The notes under the pieces: generated by a model
Told to the model about the DNA's origin: nothing
Databases searched by the model: none
The model's input: the letters and a program-made list of their open reading frames with translations, nothing else
Shown: positions 53,027 to 64,000 of the stretch, piece after piece
Layout: each line of letters begins with the position of its first letter
How positions within the stretch are numbered: position 1 is the stretch's first letter
Translations under genes and position numbers: made by a program
NCBI GenBank assembly: GCA_037447605.1
Contig: CM074813.1
Coordinates: 2,876,013-2,940,012 of the forward strand
DNA: 64,000 nucleotides
Direction of reading: 5' to 3'
DNA from: Zygnema circumcarinatum
Taxonomy: Eukaryota > Streptophyta > Zygnematophyceae > Zygnematales > Zygnemataceae

Positions 53027-54414
53027 ATGGTGAGTAGTCGGGGCGCGGAAGGAGAGAGGGTCGCCAGGTAGTCAGACTAGCATTATTGTTGCACATGTAG
53101 GCGAGTGGAGAATAGAGAAAGAGACAGGAAGGGAGAGAGAGGAAGAGTGAGAGAGAGGTAGAGAGCATTGTAAAGACAGATGACAATGAAAGTAGGCCAA
53201 TGAGAAATCTAACAGGTATAGCGATGGTGGATGGTACCGCTCTCTGTATCCGAGGCAAAAGGAGATCCAGAATGATTTCTCGAATGTTCTGTCGGGTGGT
53301 AAATAAAACCAAGATAAAGAAGCATATGACCACGAAAGAACATTACTTCTTCTTTTGTGCAATATCTCGTTTTTGTTTTTTGGGCAGTTCCAATCCGCCC
53401 AATTGTACCACATCCCACTACCTTCTTCCTCCGCCTATTCCTGAAACACCCGTTTGATGCCACGCACAGCACACATTGGATGATCTCTAAACTTTTGATA
53501 AGGTTGATCATTTTTCACTTCTTTGAGCACGTGCGGACTTTCTCCATTCATCAAGGCCTTAGGCAACTTTCAATTCAATATCTTCAAACATGTCATCCAA
53601 GGGCCTCATATCCTCATTTCCTCATATCATCGCAATTTTGATTTGAAATGAATGCTGCAGCGTGAGTGCAAGGGCTGATTGGTGAGAATTAGCCAAGAGT
53701 CCAACAGAGAATAGTTGATGAAATTACAGTGGAGGAAAATGGTATGGTATTAATGGAAAATGGTATTAAAGTGGTATGCCATACTGCGTGGGAAACAAGC
53801 TCGGCAGTAAGTAAGAAACTGAAACAAATTAAAAAAAAAAATGGAAAGTCAAGACTCAATGGGCATGTCAAGATATCCCGGGTGCAGAGATTAACACCCA
53901 TGCATGCATGATGAGCAATTCAGTCAATGCACCGATAATCACCTCTCGGAATATCCTCGTTCATGTGCACAATATCACCAGCCTTTAAGGCACAATCGTG
54001 GGAGAGCCCCCAAAAAAGGTCTTGAATAATCAAGAAAACTAAAGACACTCTATTCTCTTCGTGGTTGCAGGCGGGTCAGCAAGTGATAGTTGCGTGGCTC
54101 CACTCGGGGGGCATCGAGAAAAAATAAGTATGTACGCAGACACATCCGTTGATGCCCCTCCTCAAACACTCCTATTCATTCATACTTATTCGCTCTTCCC
54201 CTTCCCCACCTTCCCCTCCCTCTCTCCTCTGCCTCCTCTCCCTATCGTATCAATGTACCTTAAGCACACACACCTATTAAAATATGAGTAGATGCAGTTA
54301 TTAAATTTGAAACCACAAGTTATACCCCCCTTGTGTCGATGAGGGGATCCACCACCATGTACACGAGTCATAGCAACCGTTAGGTTGGGTATATGTGCTC
54401 TCTTAGTCTCACAT
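53027..54414. other. Convergent spacer downstream of DXO1
   Basis: AT-rich with a GA stretch (53100-53160). 53715-53800 repeats GGTAT/AATGG words (AAATGGTATGGTATTAATGG). No credible gene or exon is seen on either strand. Confidence 0.45.
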
Positions 54415-57367
54415 TCAGGTCGATTCGATGGTAAGGAACCACGCCATGACGAGGAGCACGATGGGGTCCACCACGTCATCCATGGTGAGCTTGAAAACTG
54501 CAGAAGTGCCGCGCACCTTGTTGTAGATCCCCACTTGGGAGCCCCTGGAGTTGTCCTTCTTGCGTCTCATGAAGGACATGCTGTTGCCCTGCTTCACCCT
54601 TATCAGCTCCACCATGCTCGCTCCCAGCTGGGGTCGCTCTTCTCCATTCACCTGGTCGAGAACGAAATGCAATGGTTTTAAAAAAAACAACTCCGTCAAA
54701 TTAAAAAAAAACGCCGCACCACTCTCCCTCTCCCCAACATCCGGCCACTCCCCAGCTCTTCTCAAACATCCCAGTAACGAGTGCCCTCCTCTCCTAAATC
54801 ACACAGATAATGCACAGACACATAAGTATACACACATACAGAACATATGAACATGCGCACACACACGTAAACATACAGACATGGACACATTATTTATGCC
54901 AATTGCAACAGACTATCAGACCTTCAAGCAATATCAGAACTTCACATGCTTCACAAACGTGGACATGAAAACTTATCTGTCAATACCTTAATCCATCAAT
55001 CTGCCAAACACCAACACAAAATAATACATTTATCTGACAGATGCCCAAACCTGAGGACTTGGAGCTGCATCGATGTAGTCTTTGCCCAAAGTAACAGCCA
55101 CGGGCCTGCCGTTGGCATAAAGCCGCGCTTCTGTCGCAGCTCCGCAAGCACAGCGCAGCCCCGCGGAATCGTTGTACCACGGATCATCGTTGATCTCTCG
55201 CACCAACATCATCAACACGTCTCCAGTGACGCCGTGCTGCACAATAGGACTACCAAAACATTAATCAAAATTTCATTCGGTAGTTGCATCCTCCTGTTTA
55301 CATCACCCGCCTCCTTTGCCCTATGCCAGTGCCTATGTTTTTGCTACCGCTTTCACTGGTTCTCTCTTTCACACGATCTCCTCCCTGGTATGTCACCATT
55401 CCTCACCCACTCCGCCTCCTCTTATACTCACTCTGCTTTGATCTTCCTCTCCCTCTACCTCTCATGCTTGTTCTTCATTCCCGTCTCCGCACTTTCAGCG
55501 CAAATCCCTCGTCTATACGTCTTTCAATCTCTCTGCATCACTCTCCCTTCAAATTGAGGACAAGTTATAAGTTTACCTTCACAAGTGCAGTATGGTTTGA
55601 TGCTCGGTATTCAAGAGTCACGAGGGGTCTAATCTGAAACAGAACACAACAAACAAGAAAAAAAAATTCATAAGGAAAAGTAGTAGGCACTCTGAGTTCG
55701 AGAGGAATCGAAAGAGGCCAGTAACAACTAAAAACATTACTATACTGCAAACCATTTGTGCTATTGGCGATGTTTGTATTGCTTTTGCTCTAGGCACTCG
55801 ACCCAAGTTGATAAAATAGTACCTTTATGCACTTCAGTTCATGCTCACAGGCCAAAACAGCTTCTACTTTCTAAGTGGAACTCCTTATCCCAGTTACACA
55901 CTTCCAAATATACGGTTCAGCGGAGAAAAGTAAAATTCATCAGAAACACACAAACACGAATGAAAGAAAGGCGTGATGTTCAGTCTAGTTTTGACTTTTC
56001 TCCGACTTTTGAAGGTCCTCCCCATCTCTCCCTCTTTTTCCGCCTCCTCCCTCCACTCTAGGACTCCCCATCCTTCTCTTGCGCCTCCAGGCTCCCTATG
56101 GGTTTCTTCCTCTTCCTCTGCCTCCACTTTCTCCATTTATCATTCCCTCTCCTTAACTTTCTCTCGGCTTTTCGAATCACCACCATTTTTCTCCCGACTT
56201 CTCAACCCCATTCTCTCCTCTCTTCTTTCCCGCTTCCTCTACCTCCCCGTCCTCGCCCTCCCCCACTTCCCTCCCCCTCCTTCCTCTGTCCTCCCCAACA
56301 GACCTGGAGAATTCCCAAAACAGAAGGCAGGGAGGGAAAGGAAAAATCAAACATTCCACAACAATAGACAATGGTCTAAGCCGCACCTGAGTTACAACGG
56401 CAGTCTCTTCCGCAGAAAGATCACCAGCGTACACGTGGCGGTCGTGGCTCAGGGAGCCCTTAGCCGGTCGATATGTGACCATGTTTCCAGTCTCTCTGCA
56501 AAGAACACAATTTGGAAATCGTTGAGGAACCATTCATCAAAATTAAACTTACGAAACATTACAGTGAAAGGGCTCTGAATGTACTTAAACGGCAAACAGG
56601 AAAGCAAAAGGATTTCTGGTTAACGAACACTTTGTCCAAGGTTTGCATCTTGAAAATTGCAGTCTTGAAAGGAACGGGAGTGAAGAGGGTGAAATTTTCT
56701 GTACTTTAGGGTCCCTCGGATGACATTCAGAGGAGCATTGTCCGTCTTGTAGGCCTTCGCCTGCAAGAAAAAAAAAAAAAAAGGGGGGGGGCAAACCATC
56801 CATAATCGATAAAACCAATACAACCAATGACAACCACATAAATAAGTCATTCAATCACACCTTGCAAGAGTGGAAACATCCAATATCAAACATATCCTTT
56901 TTTTTTAAGAAGGCATTCACATTGTCGAAGCCATTGTGCACGCCAAGAATGCTCAAGGAGGCTTAACCAGGGTGTGAATTAAGCTATAGTAAAGAAAAGT
57001 GAAAACAAACATAAACTAAATTTTATGTCGATACAGTTTGAGAAGATGAGCGGAAAACATATTCCGCAAGCAATCTCGCCTGCTCCAAATAAGCCGACAA
57101 ACTCAGTCACCTCGAAGACTTATGAGGTTGTGGAAATGTTCTCAGAAAGGGGCTTATGTTGCAAGTAATGAAAGCGGGAAAATTTGCCAAAATAGACAAA
57201 TGTCCATTAGATCGCTCTCCAGAAAGTTTGATATCAACGAGGTGTCTCTTCTCACTCTCTCTCTCCCTTCCCCCCCACCCCCTCCCCCCCCCCCCTCTTC
57301 CCTCTGATAACAGACACACCTGATCAACAATCCTCTTTGGTGTAGACTTGCCAGCAACTTGACCCAT
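54415..57367 (-). CDS. Unrecognised 230-aa protein (possibly LURP-one/scramblase-like fold)
   Basis: Minus-strand exons 57320-57367, 56705-56760, 56387-56495, 55577-55633, 55051-55236 and 54415-54651 join in phase to 230 aa with good GT-AG borders. The start follows an acceptor-like CAG at about 57384, so a 5' UTR intron is likely; MGQVAGKS leaves Gly at position 2, permitting but not proving N-myristoylation. Visible blocks: NAPLNVIRGTLK, MVTYRPAKG, VTLEYRASNH, LVREINDDPWYND, EARLYANGRPVAVTLGKDYI, MSFMRRKKDN, and a C-terminal hydrophobic helix VDPIVLLVMAWFLTIES. The RRK segment followed by a short strand and a C-terminal helix recalls the LURP-one/scramblase (tubby-like) fold, but this is a weak inference. 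I would not assign a function. Confidence 0.6.
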
Positions 57368-58060
57368 TGCGTCCAAGTTTTCTGTCGACAGGGAAAAAGT
57401 TAAGAGTAAGATGCACTATTCAAGTATACAATCTTTTTATTCAAAGACCTCCAATTCTTGCAGTGCTTGCAAGCAAACTCATGGAAAGCTGGTGTCCAAA
57501 AACAAGCTTCAGATGAATCTAAATATAGTAGTGCATGGTTGCTAGTTTCCTTCTAGCTGCTGAGGCATTTACAGGCCATTGACAGGATCAGAAACTCAGC
57601 AAGCCAAGGCGCTATCCGCATAGACAACGTTGAGTAGACCAGCAACAGAGAGAGAAACCAGAGTTTGCGTGGCGCAATTGAATGTCAATCAAGCAAATGC
57701 TCCTATAGCTTCAAGAACAACGCTTGAAAACCGACAATATTCCCGCCCTCACTCCCTGCCTACTACCTCCCGCCTATCCACGCCATCCATCTCTACCTCA
57801 CGCCCTCCCACATTTCCTCCCTCACTCGCTCTCTTCGTTCTTCTCTCGACTCCCTGATCGCCCGCCGATCCTTCTATCCCTTCCCTCCTCCATCCCGCCC
57901 CCTTCCCCTATTCCTTTCATATTACAATAAATCTGCTTACTTTGATGTGCCGGTTCCAAAAATAGTGAAATCCAAACTTCTGCGAGCGAGAAGGGGAGAG
58001 CAAGAGGGGGAGAGAGAGAGCAAGAGAGAAAGAATGAAAGAGAGGTAGGAGACGGCAGAT

Positions 58061-58098
<38 letters not shown>

Positions 58099-58879
58099 TG
58101 GGGGAGTAAGAGCTCTGACAACCTACAGGACTCTTGTCAAGTTCGAAGGTTCCATGTGATGCAAAAACCGTTCTTTGTTTGAATCGTTTGATTTTGACCG
58201 TTCCGTCGCAAATCCGACCGTTCAGAACTTCAATCCCGTACAATTTGTACAGTGCCGTACAAAAGTCATACACCGCCGTACAGGCTTCGTACACTGTCGT
58301 ACAAACCAGGGCCGGTTTTGGTCCAGTTTGCAACTGCAGTTTTGTACAATCGTGCAAAGGGGACAAAAAAATGGAAAGGAAGTCCTTAAGGTGACGTCAC
58401 ACCCCTTAACTATTCTGTCATACGGACAGGAAATGTACGGATTGTGACCACGGTCCACAGTTTCGCTGAAACGTGGCAGCAAGTGACGACAAAATGTCTG
58501 ACCACGCCGCCTTTTGGACGTTGGCCGAAGTGCCGCTGTGAAACCCGGAGCCAATGGGGAGGCGCCGGCCAACGGCTACACGCTAACTGGAAGTGAGAAA
58601 GCTTACACATGTGCGAAGGTCACCTACCATATGCCGTTCCATGTTCTCCAGTTCAGGAAATACCGGGATACAAACTGGACTGCAAACTGAACTGTGTGAA
58701 ATGCACATGTAAATTGCATATGCACATGATGGGCTTCATGATGGTATGTGCTCCAAAAGTCACCAATTCCACAACACGCTTGCCGCCGCTCCCCCACCGC
58801 CCTCACCAACCCTACAAAACGAGGAACACTTACCTACCAACACTAATAACAATCGGTAACTTAAGATCAAATGGTAACC
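57368..58879. other. Spacer between the 230-aa gene and RH50
   Basis: Upstream region of the minus-strand 230-aa gene and 3' flank of RH50. It contains C/T-rich (57720-57925) and GA-rich (57990-58100) stretches and a helically phased GTACA array at 58238-58302. No gene is seen. Confidence 0.5.
58238..58302. promoter_or_regulatory. Phased GTACA cluster (possible SBP/CuRE-type sites)
   Basis: GTAC (once ATAC) starts at 58238, 58247, 58257, 58268, 58278, 58289 and 58299, spacing 9-11 bases, mean 10.2. GTAC is the core of SBP-domain (CRR1/SPL-type) binding sites. The cluster lies about 870 bases upstream of the 230-aa gene's start. A regulatory role is inference. Confidence 0.4.
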
Positions 58880-61800
58880 CTAATACTGCGGCCCGGGGAT
58901 GGAGTGTATGGGCTGCCCCTTGTCATTCCGAGCCATGATTTGGCGCGCGAGCGAGACCTGCTTCCCTATGGCGAGTACAAAGACGCTGCCGGTCCCCCCC
59001 GGTCCCCGCGCGGTCCTCCCCACGCGGCGGACGTACTCGCTGGGGTCCCTCGGGAAGTCAAACAGGACCACTTGGTCAACGTCCAACGAGTCCACTCCTC
59101 GCGAGGCTCTGCGCCAATCACAAGGGAACACGTGTCAAACACGGGAGGGTTGGTTGGGATAGGACGAAAGGGAGTATGGGGAAAATGGCATTGAACCCAC
59201 GAGCGCGATGAGGCCATCAAATGTACATGGACAAAAGCAGCATGGGGAACCACGAGGGATTGGACTGGTCGCAAAGGAACTAAGCACAAAAGAAAGAAGC
59301 TAAGAGCGGAAAGCTACGCCTACCGCGTACGCCTACCGTTTGGGACAACATAGAACCCCAGCTCCTCACAAACGTAACAATGCTACAATGTTTCAATCAG
59401 GTAGATAGGTAGAATGGTACAAGGTAAGATATAACTGAGTAAACATAGAACCATCCTGTTTGGGACGACATAGAACCGCACTCTAGAGAACAAACTATGA
59501 CGCCCCAACTCCTCACAAACCGTTACAATGTTCCAATGTTGCAATTAGGTAGATAGGTAGAATGGTACAAGGTGGGTAAGAGGTAAGTGAATGGTGGGGT
59601 GTGTACCTATCCGTGCAGACGAGAATGAGACGTTTGCGTTGGCGCTGCTGCAGGAAGCGTGAGAGGGCCTCTTGGCGGGCTGGCTGAGAGAGCGCCGCGT
59701 GGCAGGGCAGCACTTCATATCTCTGCCCCGTCCGGTCATTCCTCTGGAGAACGTTCTCCACCTTGCGGCAAGTCTCAATCTGTCATGTCAAATAAAAGAG
59801 CCTGTTTTTAGGGTTTTCAAAAATTTGGAGGGTAGGAGACTCTGGGAGGTATTTGGAGTTTCGGAGGTCTTATGGGCTCTTACTGTACTTTAGGGTTTGG
59901 TGTTCCAAGGTCGTCAGGATTGATTGGACTTTCAGGGTTTCGGGGTTATCAGGATTTTTGCTTTCTTCCTTTGAAGAGGGAGTCTGTGACGAGGCAGGAA
60001 GCCAACGAAAAAAGAGCTTTTTATTTCCATTTCCACATTTCTTTGAAATTTTACATCGGTAGCCCCCTTCCCATACCTTGTTGCAGAAAATTATAGTTTT
60101 TGCTGCCCCCCGCTGATCAACCAGCTTCAGCAGCGCCTCTTTTTTCCGCTCAAAGGCGACTTCCGGAGTCTTCTCTTGTCCGCCACTGCAGTCCACTAAT
60201 ACCTGATCCCCCACAACACATCAACTCCATCTCATTCGTACTGTCTGTGTGTGTGCGAGAGAGAGAGGGAAAGAGGGAGGACACGAGAGAGAGAGAGAGA
60301 GAAAGAAGAGAGAGAGAGGGAGAGAGCTATTAACAGGAATAATGGAAAAAAGGGGAAAGATGGGGAGCCTGAATAGCATAAATGGACGTAAAAAAGGGGT
60401 AAATTGGGGCAAGTATATGTATATATATATGTATATACCTCTTGCAGGCCTGTAGCAGTTCTGTGGAGGGAGGGACCCATGAGACTAACGGCACCGGGAT
60501 AGAGTTCTAGAAGGCCGTCGTGTACTTCCACTGGGAGGGTCGCGCTGACGTGGACGAATTGGGTGCTGCCACTTGGCACGCCGGCACGAATAGGCCGCAG
60601 AGCTTCCGCAAAGTCCTCATCATCAAAGAGAATATCGGCTTCATCAACGACCACACTGCCCGGAACAAAGGGGAAAAAAAATGCGGGCGGAGTTGGGTTT
60701 CGAAAATTGAAAGGAGAGAGGTTAGGGGGGAGAGAGAGGATGATATCCCAAAAAGGGGAGTCTGATCAGGAAAACGACAAGAGGGTGTAAGTGACGGGGA
60801 AAGGTGGGGAGTGAAACTCTATCTGCAGACTGGGGACTCTCTCTCTCCCTCTCTCTCTCCCGTCAACCCTCTGCCTATCCCTGTCACTTTCCTTCTCACT
60901 CTGTCTTTATCTCTCGCAAACCCTCTCCCTCTTCTTCTTCCTCCCTCATTCTCTCCCTCCTCCACTCCCCTTCCCTCCCTGGACTCAACCCTCCCATTTC
61001 CCCTCAACCCCTCTACCTCTCTCTCTCTCTCACCTTTTAACAGCACCCAGTTTAATGGAACCGGCTTCTACGTGCTGCAGCAGGCGGCCAGGTGTCGCCA
61101 CCACAATCTCCGCCCCTCCCGCCAAGCTCTCCACTTGGGTGCGCCACGTTCTGCCACCTGTCACTGCCTGAGATCGCAGCCGGAGACCTCCGCTTGACAG
61201 CTGTCGGCATACGCCGAGGACCTATAAACCCCATTTGCACACCATTCCCAAAAGTTCATTTCCAGCAACTGACTACCTAGAAACCCTACTGACATCAAGA
61301 ATCCAGAATTCAGGGAGTTCATTTTTTGCTTAGTTTGTAAATTAAGCTTCGACGTATAGCAATGTGCCACGTCTGCTCCCCCTCTTCTGAAAATCTGCTA
61401 TGTAGCACTAACTCGTCGTCCCGATAGAAAAGTGCCATGGCATGCAGAGCTGAAGTTTCCGCCAATCTAAAGGTGCCATGTGGCATTACGATCCTCCACT
61501 GAAAGCATGCCACGTGTCAGTTGAAAGAGGTGCCATGTCAATGTCACCTGTGCTGCCAACTCAGCAGTGGGTACGAGGATGAGAGCGTAAGGATGGTTCT
61601 TCTGAGCACGCTTCCCTCCTCCCACTCCCCCTTCCCCTCTCGCTCCCTCTCCCTCCCTCTCCTCCTCATGCAGGCGCTGCATGATGGGGGCCAAGTAGGC
61701 GAGGGTTTTCCCTGTGCCCGTTTGGTCGGCTATAAGGCAGTCCTTTCCGTTTAACACAGGCTTGTAGCTCATGGCCTGCGCAGGAAAGAGCCCAAAAACT

Positions 61801-63892
61801 GTATGAAAATTTGGCTGAAATTTTTACATGCAATGAGGGTTAAAGTTTAGCAAGGAAGGGACATACTTGATAATGTTTTAGGGATCTTACAGCTTCTATA
61901 GCTCTTGGTATGTTTTTGAATTTTGCAGTGACGGCCACAAATGGGTACTTCGAAGGTTATTCTATGGTTAAGAAAACATACCTGAATATGTGATGGTCGA
62001 GTGATTCCTATAGACGAAAGAGCCTTCATAGAAATTTCATTTGCGCCAATTTGGCGAAAACTTTTTGCACTCAAAAACTCATCCACGAGACTTTCATCAA
62101 AATTTGCTCGACCTTCGCCCGCCATCACAACTCGGGAAGCTCGAGAAGGATTCCTCTCCTCTCTCTCGCTTTCCCTCTCTCCCTCCCTCCCTCTGCCATC
62201 TGAGAGGCCATTTTCCGAGCCCAACGAAACCGCAGCATCCCCCCGCCTCCTCCCACTCGCAGTCTCCTCCTCAGACATTTTCTCTAACCCTAGAGCTTTC
62301 CTTCTAAGAGAATTCAAAAACTCTTTACTATTATTTAAAACTTCTCCCTCTCTTTCTGCCAACTTTCTAGCCCTTTTTGGATCCTCCTCCTCGTCCTCGT
62401 CAAGATCGATAATTCCCTCAAAGCCTTCTCTGGCGGCTGCCTCCGCTCTCCTCTCACTTTCCCTTCGCTCCCGCTCCCTCTCTCTCTCCCTCTCCCTCTC
62501 CCTTTCTCTCTCCTTCTCACCCTCTCTCAACCTTTCCTTCTCCCTCTCTCGCTCGCGCTCTTCCTCTCCTTCCCGAACTTCCTTTACCTCTCCATGTAGG
62601 TTTCCTCTCTTTCCATCTTTCCTGCTCTCCCACGTTTCCTCTTTCTGATTATCTCTTCTTCCCTCTCCCTGTTCACTCTTCATGTCGCTCTTTGTAGCAA
62701 TTTGCTCAACAACCGCAGCCACAGTATTGACATCTGGCAACCTTTTCAGATCCTTCTCCTTCTTCCCTTCCTCCCTTCCCCTCCCTTCCACCTCCTCCAC
62801 CCTCCCGTTACCCTCTGCCATTGATACCCTCCCTCCTCGCCCTTTCCCTAACCCTACTCCCTCCTCCTCCTCCTCGTCTTCCTCCTCCTCGTCTTCCTCC
62901 TCCCACAACCCCCCCTCCTCCCCTTCCTCCCCCTCCTCCACCTCCTCCCACTCATCCTCCTCTCCCTCCTCCCACTCCTCTCCCTCCTCTCCAGTGATAC
63001 GTGAGCCCTTCGCTGCATACCCCCCCGAGGGAAGGTACTTATCCCCCTCCAGAAGCTTCCAGAGTTCATCATCACTCAAATCCCCTGAACCCAAAATCTC
63101 CGTATGCTCGAATCGGAGATCCTCAGCCGTCGGTTTGACCCAATCTGCCCCTTCATCCGGGCCCCATACGAACACCATCTCCCCCGTTTCCGGGTCCTTC
63201 ATAGAGAACATCCCGGGGGGAAGCTCCCGGTTGCCCTGAACCCCATCTCCCTCTCCAAGGTTCTTAGGGCTCCTAGGGTTAGTACGGCGGGGTTCAGTGG
63301 CGTTCACACTCGCAGAAAAGGGCTTAGGGTTTCTGGAGGCAAGTGCAGAACGTCCTGCTCCGCGGCGCGCTGAGAATCTGGAAGAGCTTGAACCCTGCCA
63401 CGTGTCCCTGCTAGGCCCTGAACCCTGCCTCTCGCCCCTCCCTGAACCCTCAGCCCCCGCTGAACCCTCCCTGCCGTTATCTCTCCTCCCTTCCGAGCTG
63501 CGCCACGTCCCTGAACCCTGCCTCCCTCCCCTCCCTGAACTCTCGGTCTGCCCTGAACCCTCTCCCTGTCCCCCTGTCCTTCCTGCTCTGCCCCGGGCCC
63601 TGAACCCTTCCGCTGCAAACCCTAAAAGGACGTTCCATGGGCCCTTGTTCCGGCCGACCCTCGTACGCTTCACAAACCTTGAGAGCTCCTCGTCCGATGA
63701 CCTCCACGTGGCACCACGACACGTCAGACTCCTCCCCTTGCGCCACGTGGCACTCCCCCCCGCCCAGCAAGAGGCCACTCGTCCCTTCCGAGAGAGCTTC
63801 CGGCCCTCCTCTGCCACGTGTCGCGCTGTCAGAGGCCGAGCAAGCGGCGCTGCTGCCACATGAGCTGCCACGTGTCCTGCCAGGCTTGTCAT
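58880..63892 (-). CDS. RH50: RH50-like plastid DEAD-box RNA helicase
   Basis: Minus-strand exons 61982-63892, 61548-61775, 61034-61221, 60439-60655, 60077-60202, 59607-59779 and 58880-59108 join in phase to 1023 aa. The first exon encodes an Ala/Arg-rich transit-like N-terminus, Gly/Arg/Ser-rich and Glu-rich low-complexity regions, then [20 protein letters not shown] and RPSHIQ (Q-motif area). Helicase motifs: [10 protein letters not shown] (653-661), Ia [12 protein letters not shown], Ib ATPGR, II DEAD (780-783), III SAT (about 813-815), [51 protein letters not shown] and [10 protein letters not shown] are RH50-type signatures. Arabidopsis RH50 aids plastid 23S-4.5S rRNA maturation. The frame is open upstream of the chosen ATG to the window edge, so the start could lie outside. 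Confidence 0.92.
59186..59335 (+). repeat. Dispersed repeat, copy 4, in RH50 intron
   Basis: Matches copies at 12144, 20372 and 20612 (GATGAGGCCATCAAATGTAC, ATGGACAAAAGCAGCATGGG, GGTCGCAAAGGAACTAAGCA, AAGCTAAGAGCGGAAAGCTA). It lies antisense within the last RH50 intron (59109-59606). Confidence 0.8.
59336..59580 (+). repeat. Imperfect tandem duplication in RH50 intron
   Basis: TTTGGGAC-ACATAGAACC occurs at about 59339 and 59459; CTCCTCACAAAC and AGGTAGATAGGTAGAATGGT followed by ACAAGGT each occur twice with 120-150-base spacing. It directly abuts copy 4 of the dispersed repeat. Confidence 0.7.
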
Positions 63893-64000
63893 GGCGCCAC
63901 TGGACGGCCGCAGAGCGAGCCACGTGTCGCTCTCCCTCAAGAAGGAAACAAAGCTCTTTTCTGAACCCTCTACTGTAATCCTGTTACAGACACTACCCGT

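Noticed and set aside
53729-53911. 60-aa frame MEENGMVLMENGIKV
   Set aside because: Produced by short GGTATTAATGG-type repeats; no similarity or splice signals.

Overview
This window is intron-rich nuclear DNA of a green-lineage eukaryote, most likely a streptophyte. All recognisable genes have GT-AG introns, plastid-targeted proteins of plant type are present (GUN1-like, RH50-like), and nearly every spacer and intron holds long (CT)n/(GA)n or GGGA tracts. The mix of very intron-rich genes, a 13-exon GUN1 orthologue and plant-type ARPC2, DXO1 and nucleotide-sugar transporter fits a streptophyte alga (possibly a zygnematophyte) better than a flowering plant. That placement is inference. Two runs of ten N (31737-31746, 52386-52395) mark assembly gaps inside introns.

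Layout. 1-1646: 3' part of a duplicated armadillo-repeat protein (+). 2979-4649: a 7-exon divergent Ran-like GTPase (+). 6027-10719: a 5-exon UDP-sugar/triose-phosphate-type transporter (-). 10720-17755: about 7 kb without a gene, packed with MITE-like elements, foldbacks, direct and tandem repeats and a degenerate tRNA-Glu-like fragment. 17756-19291: a 2-exon, probably thylakoid-lumenal coiled-coil protein (+). 20912-20992: tRNA-Leu(CAG) (-). 21085-23370: a TFIIIC subunit 6-like protein (+). 23990-27495: ARPC2 of the Arp2/3 complex, 9 exons (-). 27496-30728: spacer holding an 810-bp terminal-inverted-repeat element. 30843-39077: GUN1-like PPR-SMR protein, 13 exons (+). 40280-47479: DDR4-like DDT/WHIM chromatin protein, 12 exons (-), with a TTAGGG-type array in an intron. 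48200-53026: DXO1/Rai1-family NAD-cap/decapping exonuclease, 13 exons (+), divergent from the DDT gene. 54415-57367: a 6-exon 230-aa protein I do not recognise with confidence (-). 58880-63892: RH50-like plastid DEAD-box helicase, 7 exons (-).

Exon models were built by hand from GT/AG sites, reading phase and family alignment. For eight genes every phase closes from start to stop and the protein length matches the family where the family is known. The weak points are the 5' ends of the ARM, GUN1 and RH50 genes, the 3' end of the DDT gene and one TFIIIC6 exon border.

There is no operon logic here. The functional theme worth noting is that GUN1 and RH50, two plastid factors reported to overlap functionally in Arabidopsis, lie about 20 kb apart. 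The other genes (actin nucleation, Pol III transcription, mRNA-cap quality control, chromatin remodelling, nuclear transport, wall-sugar transport) are ordinary housekeeping functions.
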